Assembly (NCBI GenBank): GCA_946479405.1
Contig: CAMLGD010000060.1
Span: 1 to 15,679, forward strand
From: an uncultured Vogesella sp.
GTDB lineage: Bacteria; Pseudomonadota; Gammaproteobacteria; Burkholderiales; Chromobacteriaceae
Direction: 5' to 3'
DNA length: 15,679 nt
Shown here: in pieces, positions 7,313-14,516 of the stretch
Layout: each line of letters opens with the position of its first letter
Position numbering within the stretch: the stretch's first letter is position 1
Translations under genes and position numbers: made by a program
Notes under the pieces: generated by a model
What the model saw: only the letters and a program-made list of their open reading frames with translations
Told to the model about the DNA's origin: nothing
The model's database searches: none

Positions 7313-7690
7313 TCAGTGGCAGCGGAACAGCGGGTGATACGGTGCCAGTTCCCGGCCTTCGGCGGCCACAATATGCCATACCGGCAGATGGGCAAGTTGG
7401 GGTTGTAGCTGTTGAGCAAGCTCGATGTAGGACTGCACATCTAGCAGGTAGGCATGTGTTTGCAGTAGCAGCAACTGGGCAGACAGATTGTCCGGCTCCA
7501 CTTGTACGGTATAGAGCAGCACGCGCAGCGCTTCCTTGCGTTTGCCATAGGAGAGAAACACCTCGGCCTCGGCTACTGGATCGATGCCCCGTTCTTGCGG
7601 TGGTACAAAAGTGCGGCCAACCTTGAACAGTTGTACAAGGCGGTTGATTCCCTGCGACTTACCCAGTTTGGAGAACAGCTGTTTGCACAT
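7313..7690 (-). CDS. FimV C-terminal-domain-like TPR protein, cytoplasmic
   Basis: Short protein of 125 residues without signal peptide or membrane segment. After a basic N-terminus comes IDPVAEAEVFLSYGKRKEALRVLLYTVQVEPDN, a TPR-like helical hairpin pattern, then a second helical pair, and an ending AAEGRELAPYHPLF. This layout matches the cytoplasmic C-terminal domain of FimV (pattern DPxAEAxVYLAYG...GRELDPxNPLY), while the LysM domain and transmembrane segment of full FimV are missing. FimV promotes type IV pilus assembly and polar signalling; a similar role is inferred from its place after pilMNOPQ-aroKB. The ATG at 7690 has GGAG six bases upstream. It lies 82 bases past aroB, and a weak promoter-like pair (TTGCGA 7740-7745, GACAAT 7717-7722, reading leftward, 17-base spacer) occurs in that gap. 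Its TGA stop touches the stop of the convergent minor pilin gene. Confidence 0.78.
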   Translation of the reverse strand: MCKQLFSKLGKSQGINRLVQLFKVGRTFVPPQERGIDPVAEAEVFLSYGKRKEALRVLLYTVQVEPDNLSAQLLLLQTHAYLLDVQSYIELAQQLQPQLAHLPVWHIVAAEGRELAPYHPLFRCH

Positions 7691-7772
7691 GGTCGGCTCC
7701 CGAATGTTGTCAGGAGATTGTCCGGCTTGTACCAGTTTGTCGCAATTCGTAGAAATGCGTATTTATTGGCAA

Positions 7773-8861
7773 TTATGCCTTTTCAATGAAGCGACCACTC
7801 AGAACTTGCTGCAGCACGTTTTGCGGCAGTGTAGCTACATGTGCTTGACCGAGTGACTGCAGCAGAACGAAGCGAATTTCACCATCACTTACTTTTTTGT
7901 CATGGCTCATCAGCTCAAGCCAGGTATCCACACCGAGGTCTGGGCTGATGGTGGGCAGACCTGCCTGTTCCAGAATGGTCTTGACGCGCTGCACATCGGC
8001 TTCGCTCAATTGTCCCAGCAGACGTGACGCTTCCGCGGCCAGCAGCATGCCGGCACCAACTGCCTCGCCATGTAACCAGGTACCAAAGCCCAGGCCCGCT
8101 TCAATGGCATGGCCGAAGGTGTGCCCCAGATTCAACAAGGCTCGAACGCCGTGCTCCTTCTCATCCTGCGACACAATGTCGGCTTTCATGGCACAGGAGG
8201 TCTGGACCGCATATGACAGTGCCTGCTTGTCCTTGGCGCGCAGCGCCACCATGTTCTGCTCCAGCCAGCCAAGAAACTCGATATTGCCCAGCAGTCCATA
8301 CTTGATTACTTCTGCAATGCCGGCAGACAACTCGCGTTCTGGTAGTGAATCCAGTAGATCCATGTCGGCAATCACTACCTTGGGTTGGTAGAACGCCCCA
8401 ATCATGTTCTTGCCCAGAGGGTGATTGATGGCGGTTTTACCACCTACTGACGAATCCACTTGTGCTAGCAAGGTGGTCGGAATCTGGATGAATGGTGCGC
8501 CACGCTGGTAGCAGGCGGCGGCAAAACCGACCATGTCGCCGATAACGCCGCCACCCAAGGCGATAAGAGTGGTGTTGCGCTCGCAGCGGTGTTGCAGCAA
8601 TGCGTCAAAAATCTGGTTGAGGGTTTCCCAGGTTTTAAAGTCTTCGCCGTCGGGCAAGACGATGGGAATCACGCTGATGCCATGGCCTTCCAGCACCTGA
8701 CGCAAACCGGCAAGATACAACGGCGCCACGGTGGTGTTACTGACCAGCGCGACCTTCTTGTGCTTGATGTGCGGGAGCAGCAGATCGGCCCTGCCGAGCA
8801 GCTGTTGCCCGATGTGAATGGGGTAGCGGGTGTCCGGCAGAGTCAGATCAAGCGTAATCAT
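7773..8861 (-). CDS. aroB: 3-dehydroquinate synthase
   Basis: Second enzyme of the shikimate pathway: converts DAHP to 3-dehydroquinate with NAD+ and a divalent metal (zinc or cobalt), in the cytoplasm. The 362-residue length is normal. Characteristic stretches are [19 protein letters not shown] (nucleotide site), [36 protein letters not shown] with a metal-binding glutamate, and [11 protein letters not shown] with metal-binding histidines. The ATG at 8861 is only one base after the aroK stop and has no clear ribosome site of its own, so it is probably translated by coupling. AroK and AroB act at different steps of the same route to aromatic amino acids and folate; their linkage behind pilQ is widespread in beta- and gammaproteobacteria. 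Confidence 0.97.
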   Translation of the reverse strand: MITLDLTLPDTRYPIHIGQQLLGRADLLLPHIKHKKVALVSNTTVAPLYLAGLRQVLEGHGISVIPIVLPDGEDFKTWETLNQIFDALLQHRCERNTTLIALGGGVIGDMVGFAAACYQRGAPFIQIPTTLLAQVDSSVGGKTAINHPLGKNMIGAFYQPKVVIADMDLLDSLPERELSAGIAEVIKYGLLGNIEFLGWLEQNMVALRAKDKQALSYAVQTSCAMKADIVSQDEKEHGVRALLNLGHTFGHAIEAGLGFGTWLHGEAVGAGMLLAAEASRLLGQLSEADVQRVKTILEQAGLPTISPDLGVDTWLELMSHDKKVSDGEIRFVLLQSLGQAHVATLPQNVLQQVLSGRFIEKA

Positions 8862-8862
8862 G

Positions 8863-9411
8863 TCAGGGCTGTTGAGTGAGCAGGCGTTGTTCGAGACGCT
8901 GTACCAAGGTGTTGACGTTCTGGCAGCTGGTGTCCATTACCACGTCGGCGATTTCCATATAGAGCGGATCGCGTTGTTGGTAAAGCTGTTCGAGTTTGGC
9001 ACGGGGATTAGCAGTTTGCAGCAGTGGCCGGCTTTTATCGTGCTTGGTTCGCGCCAGAATGTCATCAATCTGGGCCCGCAGATAAATTACGGTGCCATGA
9101 GATGCCAGTACCTGGCGATTCTCCGGTGCCAAGATGGCACCGCCACCCGTCGCGAGTACTATGTCCTGCATCTGGCACAGTTCGGCGATTATCTGCTTTT
9201 CGCGAGCACGAAAGCTTTCTTCGCCTTCTATATCAAAGATGGTGGTGATTTTAACGCCGGTACGGCGCTCGATTTCGTGGTCGGAGTCGTAAAAGGTCTT
9301 GCCGGTGTGGCGCGCAAGAGTGCGGCCAACCGTCGTTTTGCCGGCACCCATCAGCCCGACCAGAAAAAAATTGCCTGCCAGTTCCATGGCAGGCATTGTA
9401 TCGGATTGCAT
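8863..9411 (-). CDS. aroK: Shikimate kinase
   Basis: Phosphorylates shikimate to shikimate 3-phosphate with ATP. The 182-residue form has Walker A GLMGAGKT (residues 19-26), the YDSDHE motif with D42 and D44 (magnesium and shikimate binding), ATGGGAIL, and the lid segment KHDKSRPLL with its conserved arginine. The start is uncertain: ATG 9411 gives the full length, while in-frame ATGs at 9396 and 9387 would remove five or eight residues that are not part of the conserved core. None has a good ribosome site; the pilQ stop is only 19 bases before 9411, which favours coupling. A terminator-like hairpin followed by seven T lies over codons 6-17 (separate entry), so expression may be attenuated relative to pilQ. 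The one-base gap to aroB indicates an aroK-aroB unit. Confidence 0.95.
   Translation of the reverse strand: MQSDTMPAMELAGNFFLVGLMGAGKTTVGRTLARHTGKTFYDSDHEIERRTGVKITTIFDIEGEESFRAREKQIIAELCQMQDIVLATGGGAILAPENRQVLASHGTVIYLRAQIDDILARTKHDKSRPLLQTANPRAKLEQLYQQRDPLYMEIADVVMDTSCQNVNTLVQRLEQRLLTQQP
9364..9395 (-). terminator. Terminator-like hairpin within the 5' end of aroK
   Basis: Read in the direction of the pil transcript, TGCCTGCCA (9395-9387) pairs perfectly with TGGCAGGCA (9380-9372) around a six-base loop, followed by one A and a run of seven T (9370-9364). The shape is that of a Rho-independent terminator placed 36 bases after the pilQ stop. It lies inside the aroK frame, where the T run encodes the conserved Asn-Phe-Phe. 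It may terminate part of the pil transcripts, or be chance on a conserved coding stretch. Confidence 0.45.
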
Positions 9412-9430
9412 TACAGCGTGTCTGTGCTAA

Positions 9431-11539
9431 TTAGCGGGCAATCAGCTCGCTTTCCACGATGCGCGGAGTAATGAAGACCAGAAGCTCGCGGCGGTTATTG
9501 ATCACCGATTTGTTGCGGAACAATGCGCCCAATACCGGTATGTCGCCGAGCAAGGGCACTTTGTTTTCGGTATTGCTGGTGTCTTGTGTATAAATGCCGC
9601 CAATGACCACTGTACCGCCGTTTTCAACCCGTACTTCGGTTGTCACGGTTTTCTTGTCGATAGCAGGTTCAGTACCAACCGAGACGGTGTTGCTGACGCT
9701 GTCTTTGGACAAATTAAGTTTCAGCACAATATCTTCGTCTGGCGTTACCTGGGGTGTTACGGTCAGGCTTAGCAGCGCTTCTTTGAAGCTGGTATTTACC
9801 GAGTTGGCAGTGCTGCTGGTATAGGGAATCTCGGTACCTTCGGAGATGGTGGCCGAAGTACGGTCTGCGGTGAGGATGCGCGGGCTGGACACAATCTTGC
9901 CCTGCCCTTCCTGTTGCATCGCAGAGAGCTCCAGCCCGATCAACGTGCTGGCACTCTTGTAGATGGCGCCAATACTGGCACCGGCTAGGCCAGCTGGCAG
10001 GTTAACGTTGGGACTGAACGAAATCGCGCCATTATCGTTGATGGTGCCAATCGAGGTGTCGCCGCCAATCTTGTTGATGCCCAGTTTTACCCCCAGATCA
10101 CGCTGGAAGTTGTCCTTGGCCTCCACGATGCGGGCCTCAATCAGCACTTGGCGTAGTGGAGTATCCAGTGTCTGGATTACCTTGCGCAGCTCCTCAACTA
10201 CGGACACACGATCGCGCACGATAATTTTGTTGGAGCGCGGGTCCACTACCAGGCCAGTGAACTTGGCATTCTGCGCAGCGTTGGCACCATCCACCAGATT
10301 GTCGGCGGTGATGCTCTCGCGGTAGACGTTGACCAGCTCCTTCAGCGCATCCTTGAACTCTTCCACCGCGCGGTACTTGATCTGGAAGGTTTCGGTAATC
10401 AGCGGCTCGGTGTTCACCTTTTGCCGTTGCGCTTCGGCTGCCTGTTTTTCGGTTGCGATCAGCTCGGCGCGCGGGGCAATGCGGATCACATTGCCGGCTT
10501 GGCGTTTTTCCAGGTTACGCTGTGCCAGAATCAGGTCCAGTGCCTGATCCCACGGCACATCTTTCAGCCGCAGCGTGAGTGAGCCGTTAACCGAGTCGCT
10601 AACAATCACATTCAAGCCAGTGAATTCTGCAATTACCTGCAGGAGCGAGCGCACTTCCACGTTCTGGAAATTCAGCGACAAACGCTCACCTTTGTAGGGA
10701 CTCTTGCCCTGGGCGAGTAGTTGAGCATCCTGCTCTTCTGAGGTGCGTTTCTGGATTTCTACGACCAGTCGTCGGTCTGTCTGGTAAGAGGAGTAGCTCC
10801 AGTTGCCTTCTGATTGAATGATTACCCGGCTGCCGTTGCCTTGGTTGACCGCATCCACGCGCGAGGCGGGGGTGGCGAAGTCGGTGACATCAAGGCGGCG
10901 TTCCAGTGCACGAGGAACTTTCACGCCCGCGAGATCGATCACGACATTCTTGCCTTCGCGGCGGATATCGATTGGAGTATTGGCACTTGGCAGGTCCATC
11001 ACAATACGGGCGCCACCGTCATTGCCACGGCGGAAGTCTAGATTGGCGAGCAGGCCATTTGGCGCGATTGCGCCAGGTGCAGCTGCCACGACGGGTGGTT
11101 GAATTTCTGTCGGGGGCTCTGCAGCCAACGTTTGGCTGCTGCCTAGGCTAGGACTGTTGCCTGCCAGGGTAACCAAGACACGATTTTGTTCAACTTTGCT
11201 GCTGTAGGAGGCTGGCTTGGTTAGCGACAGCACTAGGCGCGATTTGTCTTGCCCTTCCACCAGCGTGGCGCCACTAATCAGGCTGCTGTTGAGTGTCAGC
11301 TGGTTCTTCCCGGTCTGATTACGCGTGGCGGGAAAGTCAAAAGCGATGCGCGGCGGGGAAGACAGGGCAAAGCTGCGCGGTGCCGGGGCGCCATCGGCAA
11401 AGCTGATGGCCAGCACTTGTTCATCCTGATTATTTTGAATGAGCTTGACGTCGGTAATGGTACTGGCCGCCCACGCCGGTAGAGACAGGCCTGTGAGTAG
11501 CAGGGCCGAAGAAAGCAGTGTCAGCGTAATTCTTTTCAT
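9431..11539 (-). CDS. pilQ: Type IV pilus outer-membrane secretin PilQ
   Basis: Forms the multimeric outer-membrane channel through which the pilus passes. The 702-residue protein begins with a signal peptide MKRITLTLLSSALLLTGLSLPAWA, cut before AST. Two AMIN-like beta domains follow (about 25-120 and 160-265), then the secretin STN/N0 segment (LSLNFQNVEVRSLLQVIAEF), an N1 domain around TETFQIKYRAVEEFKDAL, and the secretin barrel domain with RQVLIEARIVEA, ending in VPLLGDIPVLGALFRN and ELLVFITPRIVE. No small-basic-repeat block like that of meningococcal PilQ is seen. ATG 11539 is chosen because of the signal peptide and an AAGGAA ribosome site; the frame extends 18 codons further up without a signal. 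It overlaps the pilP stop by four bases. It is the last pil gene before aroK. Confidence 0.97.
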   Translation of the reverse strand: MKRITLTLLSSALLLTGLSLPAWAASTITDVKLIQNNQDEQVLAISFADGAPAPRSFALSSPPRIAFDFPATRNQTGKNQLTLNSSLISGATLVEGQDKSRLVLSLTKPASYSSKVEQNRVLVTLAGNSPSLGSSQTLAAEPPTEIQPPVVAAAPGAIAPNGLLANLDFRRGNDGGARIVMDLPSANTPIDIRREGKNVVIDLAGVKVPRALERRLDVTDFATPASRVDAVNQGNGSRVIIQSEGNWSYSSYQTDRRLVVEIQKRTSEEQDAQLLAQGKSPYKGERLSLNFQNVEVRSLLQVIAEFTGLNVIVSDSVNGSLTLRLKDVPWDQALDLILAQRNLEKRQAGNVIRIAPRAELIATEKQAAEAQRQKVNTEPLITETFQIKYRAVEEFKDALKELVNVYRESITADNLVDGANAAQNAKFTGLVVDPRSNKIIVRDRVSVVEELRKVIQTLDTPLRQVLIEARIVEAKDNFQRDLGVKLGINKIGGDTSIGTINDNGAISFSPNVNLPAGLAGASIGAIYKSASTLIGLELSAMQQEGQGKIVSSPRILTADRTSATISEGTEIPYTSSTANSVNTSFKEALLSLTVTPQVTPDEDIVLKLNLSKDSVSNTVSVGTEPAIDKKTVTTEVRVENGGTVVIGGIYTQDTSNTENKVPLLGDIPVLGALFRNKSVINNRRELLVFITPRIVESELIAR

Positions 11540-12057
11540 GGGGTTCTTCCTTGTTCCACCTGCAGGTATAGGTGATTTTCCTGCTTGACCCATTCACCGT
11601 TAATGTCTTCTACCGTTTCATCAAGCCGCACGTCAGTTTCACTGATGCTGCGCACGATGCCAAAATTGGGCCCGACAAAACTACCGACCTGAATGCGTTG
11701 AATACCGACATCTGGTGTTCTGAGCAGACCAATCCGTCCTCGCTTCAGCATGATGGTGCCGACCAGTTTCAGCTTGTCCAAGTCATAGTTTTCCAGCAGC
11801 TCTCTTGGCCGTTGTGTATCCGGCAGGTTGTTGCGGGCACTTTTCTTCGCGATCTGCAGACGGTCGGTATTGAAAGGCGGAATCAGGCTTTGACCCTGAT
11901 ATTCAAATGGCGTGTACGGCTGCATCGGCGGAATTGGCTCGATTGAGCCTTTTATGTCTTTGCCGGCATCGCGCATCCATTGCTCGATATCGTCATCCTG
12001 TTTATAGCCACAGCTTGTCAGCAGCAATCCGAGCAGTAGCGTAATGATCAGTTTCAT
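11536..12057 (-). CDS. pilP: Type IV pilus inner-membrane lipoprotein PilP
   Basis: Lipoprotein of 173 residues that joins the PilN-PilO inner-membrane complex to PilQ across the periplasm. The signal MKLIITLLLGLLLTSC carries a lipobox LTSC with the lipidated cysteine at residue 16. A proline-rich flexible linker (about 40-65) follows, then the compact beta domain that binds PilQ N-domains, with GTIMLKRGRIGLLRTPD and RVGSFVGPNFG-like stretches (here IQVGSFVGPNFGIV). The start at 12057 follows the pilO stop by 14 bases with only a weak AGAG element. Its stop overlaps the pilQ start. Confidence 0.95.
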   Translation of the reverse strand: MKLIITLLLGLLLTSCGYKQDDDIEQWMRDAGKDIKGSIEPIPPMQPYTPFEYQGQSLIPPFNTDRLQIAKKSARNNLPDTQRPRELLENYDLDKLKLVGTIMLKRGRIGLLRTPDVGIQRIQVGSFVGPNFGIVRSISETDVRLDETVEDINGEWVKQENHLYLQVEQGRTP

Positions 12058-12071
12058 GATGGCGCTCTGAC

Positions 12072-12689
12072 TCAGGGTTTGGGCGCAGCCGGTGCGGCTT
12101 CGCTCGGATCAATGGCACGATAGGTGCGGGCGGTGGCGTCCATGCCCAGACGTGGCTCAGCTGGGCCTCCGGCTAGCGGCGACAGCGTAATGTTGCCAAT
12201 GGTCACGATGCGCGACAGCTTGCCGACGTCGGTGGCAAAAGTGGCCAGATCGTTGTAACTGCCGGTCAGGCGGATCTGAATGGGCAATTCGGAGAGCTGG
12301 TCGTTACGGATTTCCGCGGCAGGGCGGAAAAGATCGAATTGCAATCCGCGGCCAACCCCGGCCTGGTTGATTTCTGTCAGCAGAGAATCCATTTCAGCCT
12401 TGCTGGGAAGTTGTTTCAGCATGGCATTGAATGAGCGCTCAATCTCTGCCAACTGCGCTTGTAGCGCAACCAGGTTGGCAACCTGCTGCTTTTTACCCAG
12501 GAAGGTTTCTTTCAGTTGCTGCTCTTTACTTTGCTCGCGGTCAATTTCGTCCAGCATGTCGCTAAACAGCGCGTAGTAGGCCAGTCCAAAGACCAGTAGT
12601 GCCAGGAAAACCATGGCGCCGACCTGCGCCTGTAATGGCCAGTTGGGGGTGTCTTTGAAGTCGAGCTGGCGAATTTCGTCCAGTGTCAT
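12072..12689 (-). CDS. pilO: Type IV pilus inner-membrane alignment protein PilO
   Basis: Bitopic inner-membrane protein of 205 residues; dimerises with PilN in the alignment subcomplex. It has a short cytoplasmic N-terminus, one transmembrane helix (about residues 25-45, VGAMVFLALLVFGLAYYALF), a coiled-coil stretch rich in E, K and Q (about 50-95, with LVALQAQLAEIERSFNAMLKQLP), and a ferredoxin-like periplasmic domain ending in an alanine-proline tail. Its ATG overlaps the pilN stop by four bases and has a good GGAGA site six bases upstream, so it can start independently as well as by coupling. Confidence 0.95.
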   Translation of the reverse strand: MTLDEIRQLDFKDTPNWPLQAQVGAMVFLALLVFGLAYYALFSDMLDEIDREQSKEQQLKETFLGKKQQVANLVALQAQLAEIERSFNAMLKQLPSKAEMDSLLTEINQAGVGRGLQFDLFRPAAEIRNDQLSELPIQIRLTGSYNDLATFATDVGKLSRIVTIGNITLSPLAGGPAEPRLGMDATARTYRAIDPSEAAPAAPKP

Positions 12690-13261
12690 TTCTTTTCTCC
12701 CGGCTTATTGCCCGGTGCTGCTTGCTGGCGCAGATTGACGTTGAGGCTGAAGCGGTTGGCCCGGATATTGTTTTCGACTGTAGCACTCACCTCGATGAGT
12801 ACAGGGTCGGCAAAAACTTGTGAATTGCTTAGATTGCGCATCAGCAGCGACACTCTGGAGCTGGAGAGTGCTGAGCCTCCCAGACTGATCGACTGTCCAT
12901 TCTGGCTAAAATTACGCAGGTAAACACCTTCCGGGATGACCCGGATCAGCTCATCGAAGACGCGTACGGTCTGCCCACGCTCGGACTGCAGTTTCTCAAT
13001 CAATGCCTGGCGGGTGAGCAAGGCCGAGCGCTTTTGACGGAGCTGCTCGATATCCTTTAGCTGCTCATTAAGTTTGGCGATTTCCTGTTCCAGCCGCTGG
13101 TTGCGGGCGATCTGGGCTTCTTTCCAGCTATTTAGCAGCAAATAAGTGCCTGCTGTGATTGCCAGGATCGCGATAATGCTGCCCAGCAGAATGTGCTGGA
13201 AGCGTTTGCGGTGGGCGGCCTTTTTCTGTTCGCGGTGCGGTAGCAGGTTGATGCGGATCAT
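12686..13261 (-). CDS. pilN: Type IV pilus inner-membrane assembly protein PilN
   Basis: Bitopic protein of 191 residues, partner of PilO in the periplasm and of PilM in the cytoplasm. The first residues MIRINLLPHRE contain the INLLP motif that PilM grips. A transmembrane helix follows (about 25-45), then a coiled coil (KLNEQLKDIEQLRQKRSALL) and a periplasmic domain. ATG 13261 is chosen over the longer frame to 13315 because it puts the PilM-binding motif at the N-terminus, as in all family members, and lies one base after the pilM stop. Confidence 0.96.
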   Translation of the reverse strand: MIRINLLPHREQKKAAHRKRFQHILLGSIIAILAITAGTYLLLNSWKEAQIARNQRLEQEIAKLNEQLKDIEQLRQKRSALLTRQALIEKLQSERGQTVRVFDELIRVIPEGVYLRNFSQNGQSISLGGSALSSSRVSLLMRNLSNSQVFADPVLIEVSATVENNIRANRFSLNVNLRQQAAPGNKPGEKK

Positions 13262-13262
13262 T

Positions 13263-14384
13263 TTAGTCAAATCTCCGCAGGCCAAGTCCGCAGGCAACCA
13301 GCAGGGCTGGCGCATCCAGCAGCAATTCCTTCAAGGGAATGCGCGGAGCCTGGGTCATGGTAGTGAATGGGTTGGCGATCATGGTGCTGATCTGGGTGCG
13401 CGCCAATACGGCATCGTCCAGTCCTGGCAGCATGCTGCAGCCACCGGCCAGCAGGATGTAATCCACGCGCAGGTATTGCGATACGCTTACCGTGGTATAG
13501 AAGAACTGCAGCGCGCGCTGGATTTCCTGTGACAGCGAATCGACGAAGGGGTGCAGCAGCTCGCTTTCAAAACTGTCCGGCAAGGTCATTGAACGCTTGG
13601 CAACTTCCGCATCTTCGTAGCTGTAGCCATAGCGGCGCTGGATGTCGCGGGTCAGTTGGCTGCCGCCGAAAGCCTGTTCACGGTAGTACAGCTGCTGCTC
13701 GTTACGGATGATGGAGCACTGAATCTTGCTGGCACCGATATCAAACAGGGCAAACGTCTGGTTCATGCCCTGGTCCGGCAGTTGCTGCTGAATCTGCTCA
13801 AAAGCCGTCATCATGGCGAAGGCGTCGATATCCACCAGCTCTACCTTGAGCCCCGCCATTTCCGCCACCGCCACCCGCTCTTCCACTTTTTCCTTGCGCG
13901 CCGCACAGATCATCACGTCCAGATCCCCGGCGCTGTTCAGCGAGGGGCCGAGGACCTGGTAGTCGAGGTTTACTTCGGCTAACGGGAAGGGGATGTATTG
14001 GTTGGCTTCGCGCTCGACCTGTACCTCCAGATCGTCCTCGTCCGCGGCAGCGGGAACCAGGATTTTCTTGTAGATGGCCATGGAGGTGGGCAGGCTGACC
14101 GCGGCACGGCGTGTGTTGGTATCTAGCCGTTTCCAGGCACGGCTGATGGCACCGGCGACTTCTTCCATGTTGTTGATGTTGCCATCAATGATGGCGTCTT
14201 TGGGCAACGGCTCAATGACGTAGCGTTCCAGCTGGGGGGTGTGGCCGATAGCACCAAACTCCACGATCTTGACCGCAGAGCTGCTTACGTCCACCCCAAG
14301 CAAGGAGTTCTGGGCGGGTTTTAGCCAGTTGCCCAGAACGTTTTGCATGCCGGCAAAGTCAAAACGACGTTTTTCTACTGCCAT
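13263..14384 (-). CDS. pilM: Type IV pilus assembly ATPase-fold protein PilM
   Basis: Cytoplasmic actin-like/FtsA-like protein that binds ATP and the PilN N-terminus, linking the membrane complex to the pilus motors. Visible motifs are LLGVDVSSSAVKIVE (phosphate 1), FALFDIGASKIQCSI (phosphate 2) and ILLAGGCSMLPGLDD (adenosine site). From ATG 14384 it has 373 residues; an internal ATG at 14348 (MQNVLGNWLKP) would give a form closer to the usual N-terminus of the family. No ribosome site lies directly before either; an exceptionally strong AAGGGAGG lies at 14423-14416, 31 bases ahead of 14384, with a hairpin between. It is first in the pilMNOPQ operon and divergent from the penicillin-binding protein gene, an arrangement common in proteobacteria. 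Confidence 0.95.
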   Translation of the reverse strand: MAVEKRRFDFAGMQNVLGNWLKPAQNSLLGVDVSSSAVKIVEFGAIGHTPQLERYVIEPLPKDAIIDGNINNMEEVAGAISRAWKRLDTNTRRAAVSLPTSMAIYKKILVPAAADEDDLEVQVEREANQYIPFPLAEVNLDYQVLGPSLNSAGDLDVMICAARKEKVEERVAVAEMAGLKVELVDIDAFAMMTAFEQIQQQLPDQGMNQTFALFDIGASKIQCSIIRNEQQLYYREQAFGGSQLTRDIQRRYGYSYEDAEVAKRSMTLPDSFESELLHPFVDSLSQEIQRALQFFYTTVSVSQYLRVDYILLAGGCSMLPGLDDAVLARTQISTMIANPFTTMTQAPRIPLKELLLDAPALLVACGLGLRRFD

Positions 14385-14395
14385 GTGCGTGTGGA

Positions 14396-14410
14396 CGCCG
14401 GGTACCGGCG
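14396..14410 (-). promoter_or_regulatory. Small GC hairpin in the pilM leader, between a strong ribosome site and the start codon
   Basis: CGCCGG (14396-14401) and CCGGCG (14405-14410) form a six-base-pair stem around a three-base loop. A near-consensus Shine-Dalgarno, AAGGGAGG on the minus strand, lies at 14423-14416, 31 bases before the annotated ATG, with no ATG, GTG or TTG in the pilM frame at normal distance. Folding the hairpin would reduce the effective spacing to about 16 bases. The role is inferred. Confidence 0.35.
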
Positions 14411-14481
14411 GCCAACCTCCCTTATCGCGGCGCTTGTTTCTTGCGCTCGTTGCAAATCATCGTGCGGCATTACCATACAGG

Positions 14482-14487
14482 TATAAT
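14482..14487 (+). promoter_or_regulatory. Consensus -10 box upstream of the penicillin-binding protein 1A gene
   Basis: TATAAT matches the sigma-70 -10 consensus exactly and lies 29 bases before the start codon at 14517, giving a short leader. There is no good -35 at 16-18 bases upstream (the region reads ATCGTG or nearby), and TTGCAA at 14450-14455 is too far. Either the -35 is weak or an activator is needed. Confidence 0.5.
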
Positions 14488-14516
14488 GCGCCATCCCATT
14501 TATAGGCTAGAACATC

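Noticed and set aside
11540..11593. An 18-codon N-terminal extension of PilQ
   Set aside because: It would hide the signal peptide, overlaps pilP, and the internal ATG at 11539 has a good ribosome site.
13262..13315. An N-terminal extension of PilN into the pilM end
   Set aside because: The PilM-binding INLLP motif belongs at the extreme N-terminus, which the ATG at 13261 gives.
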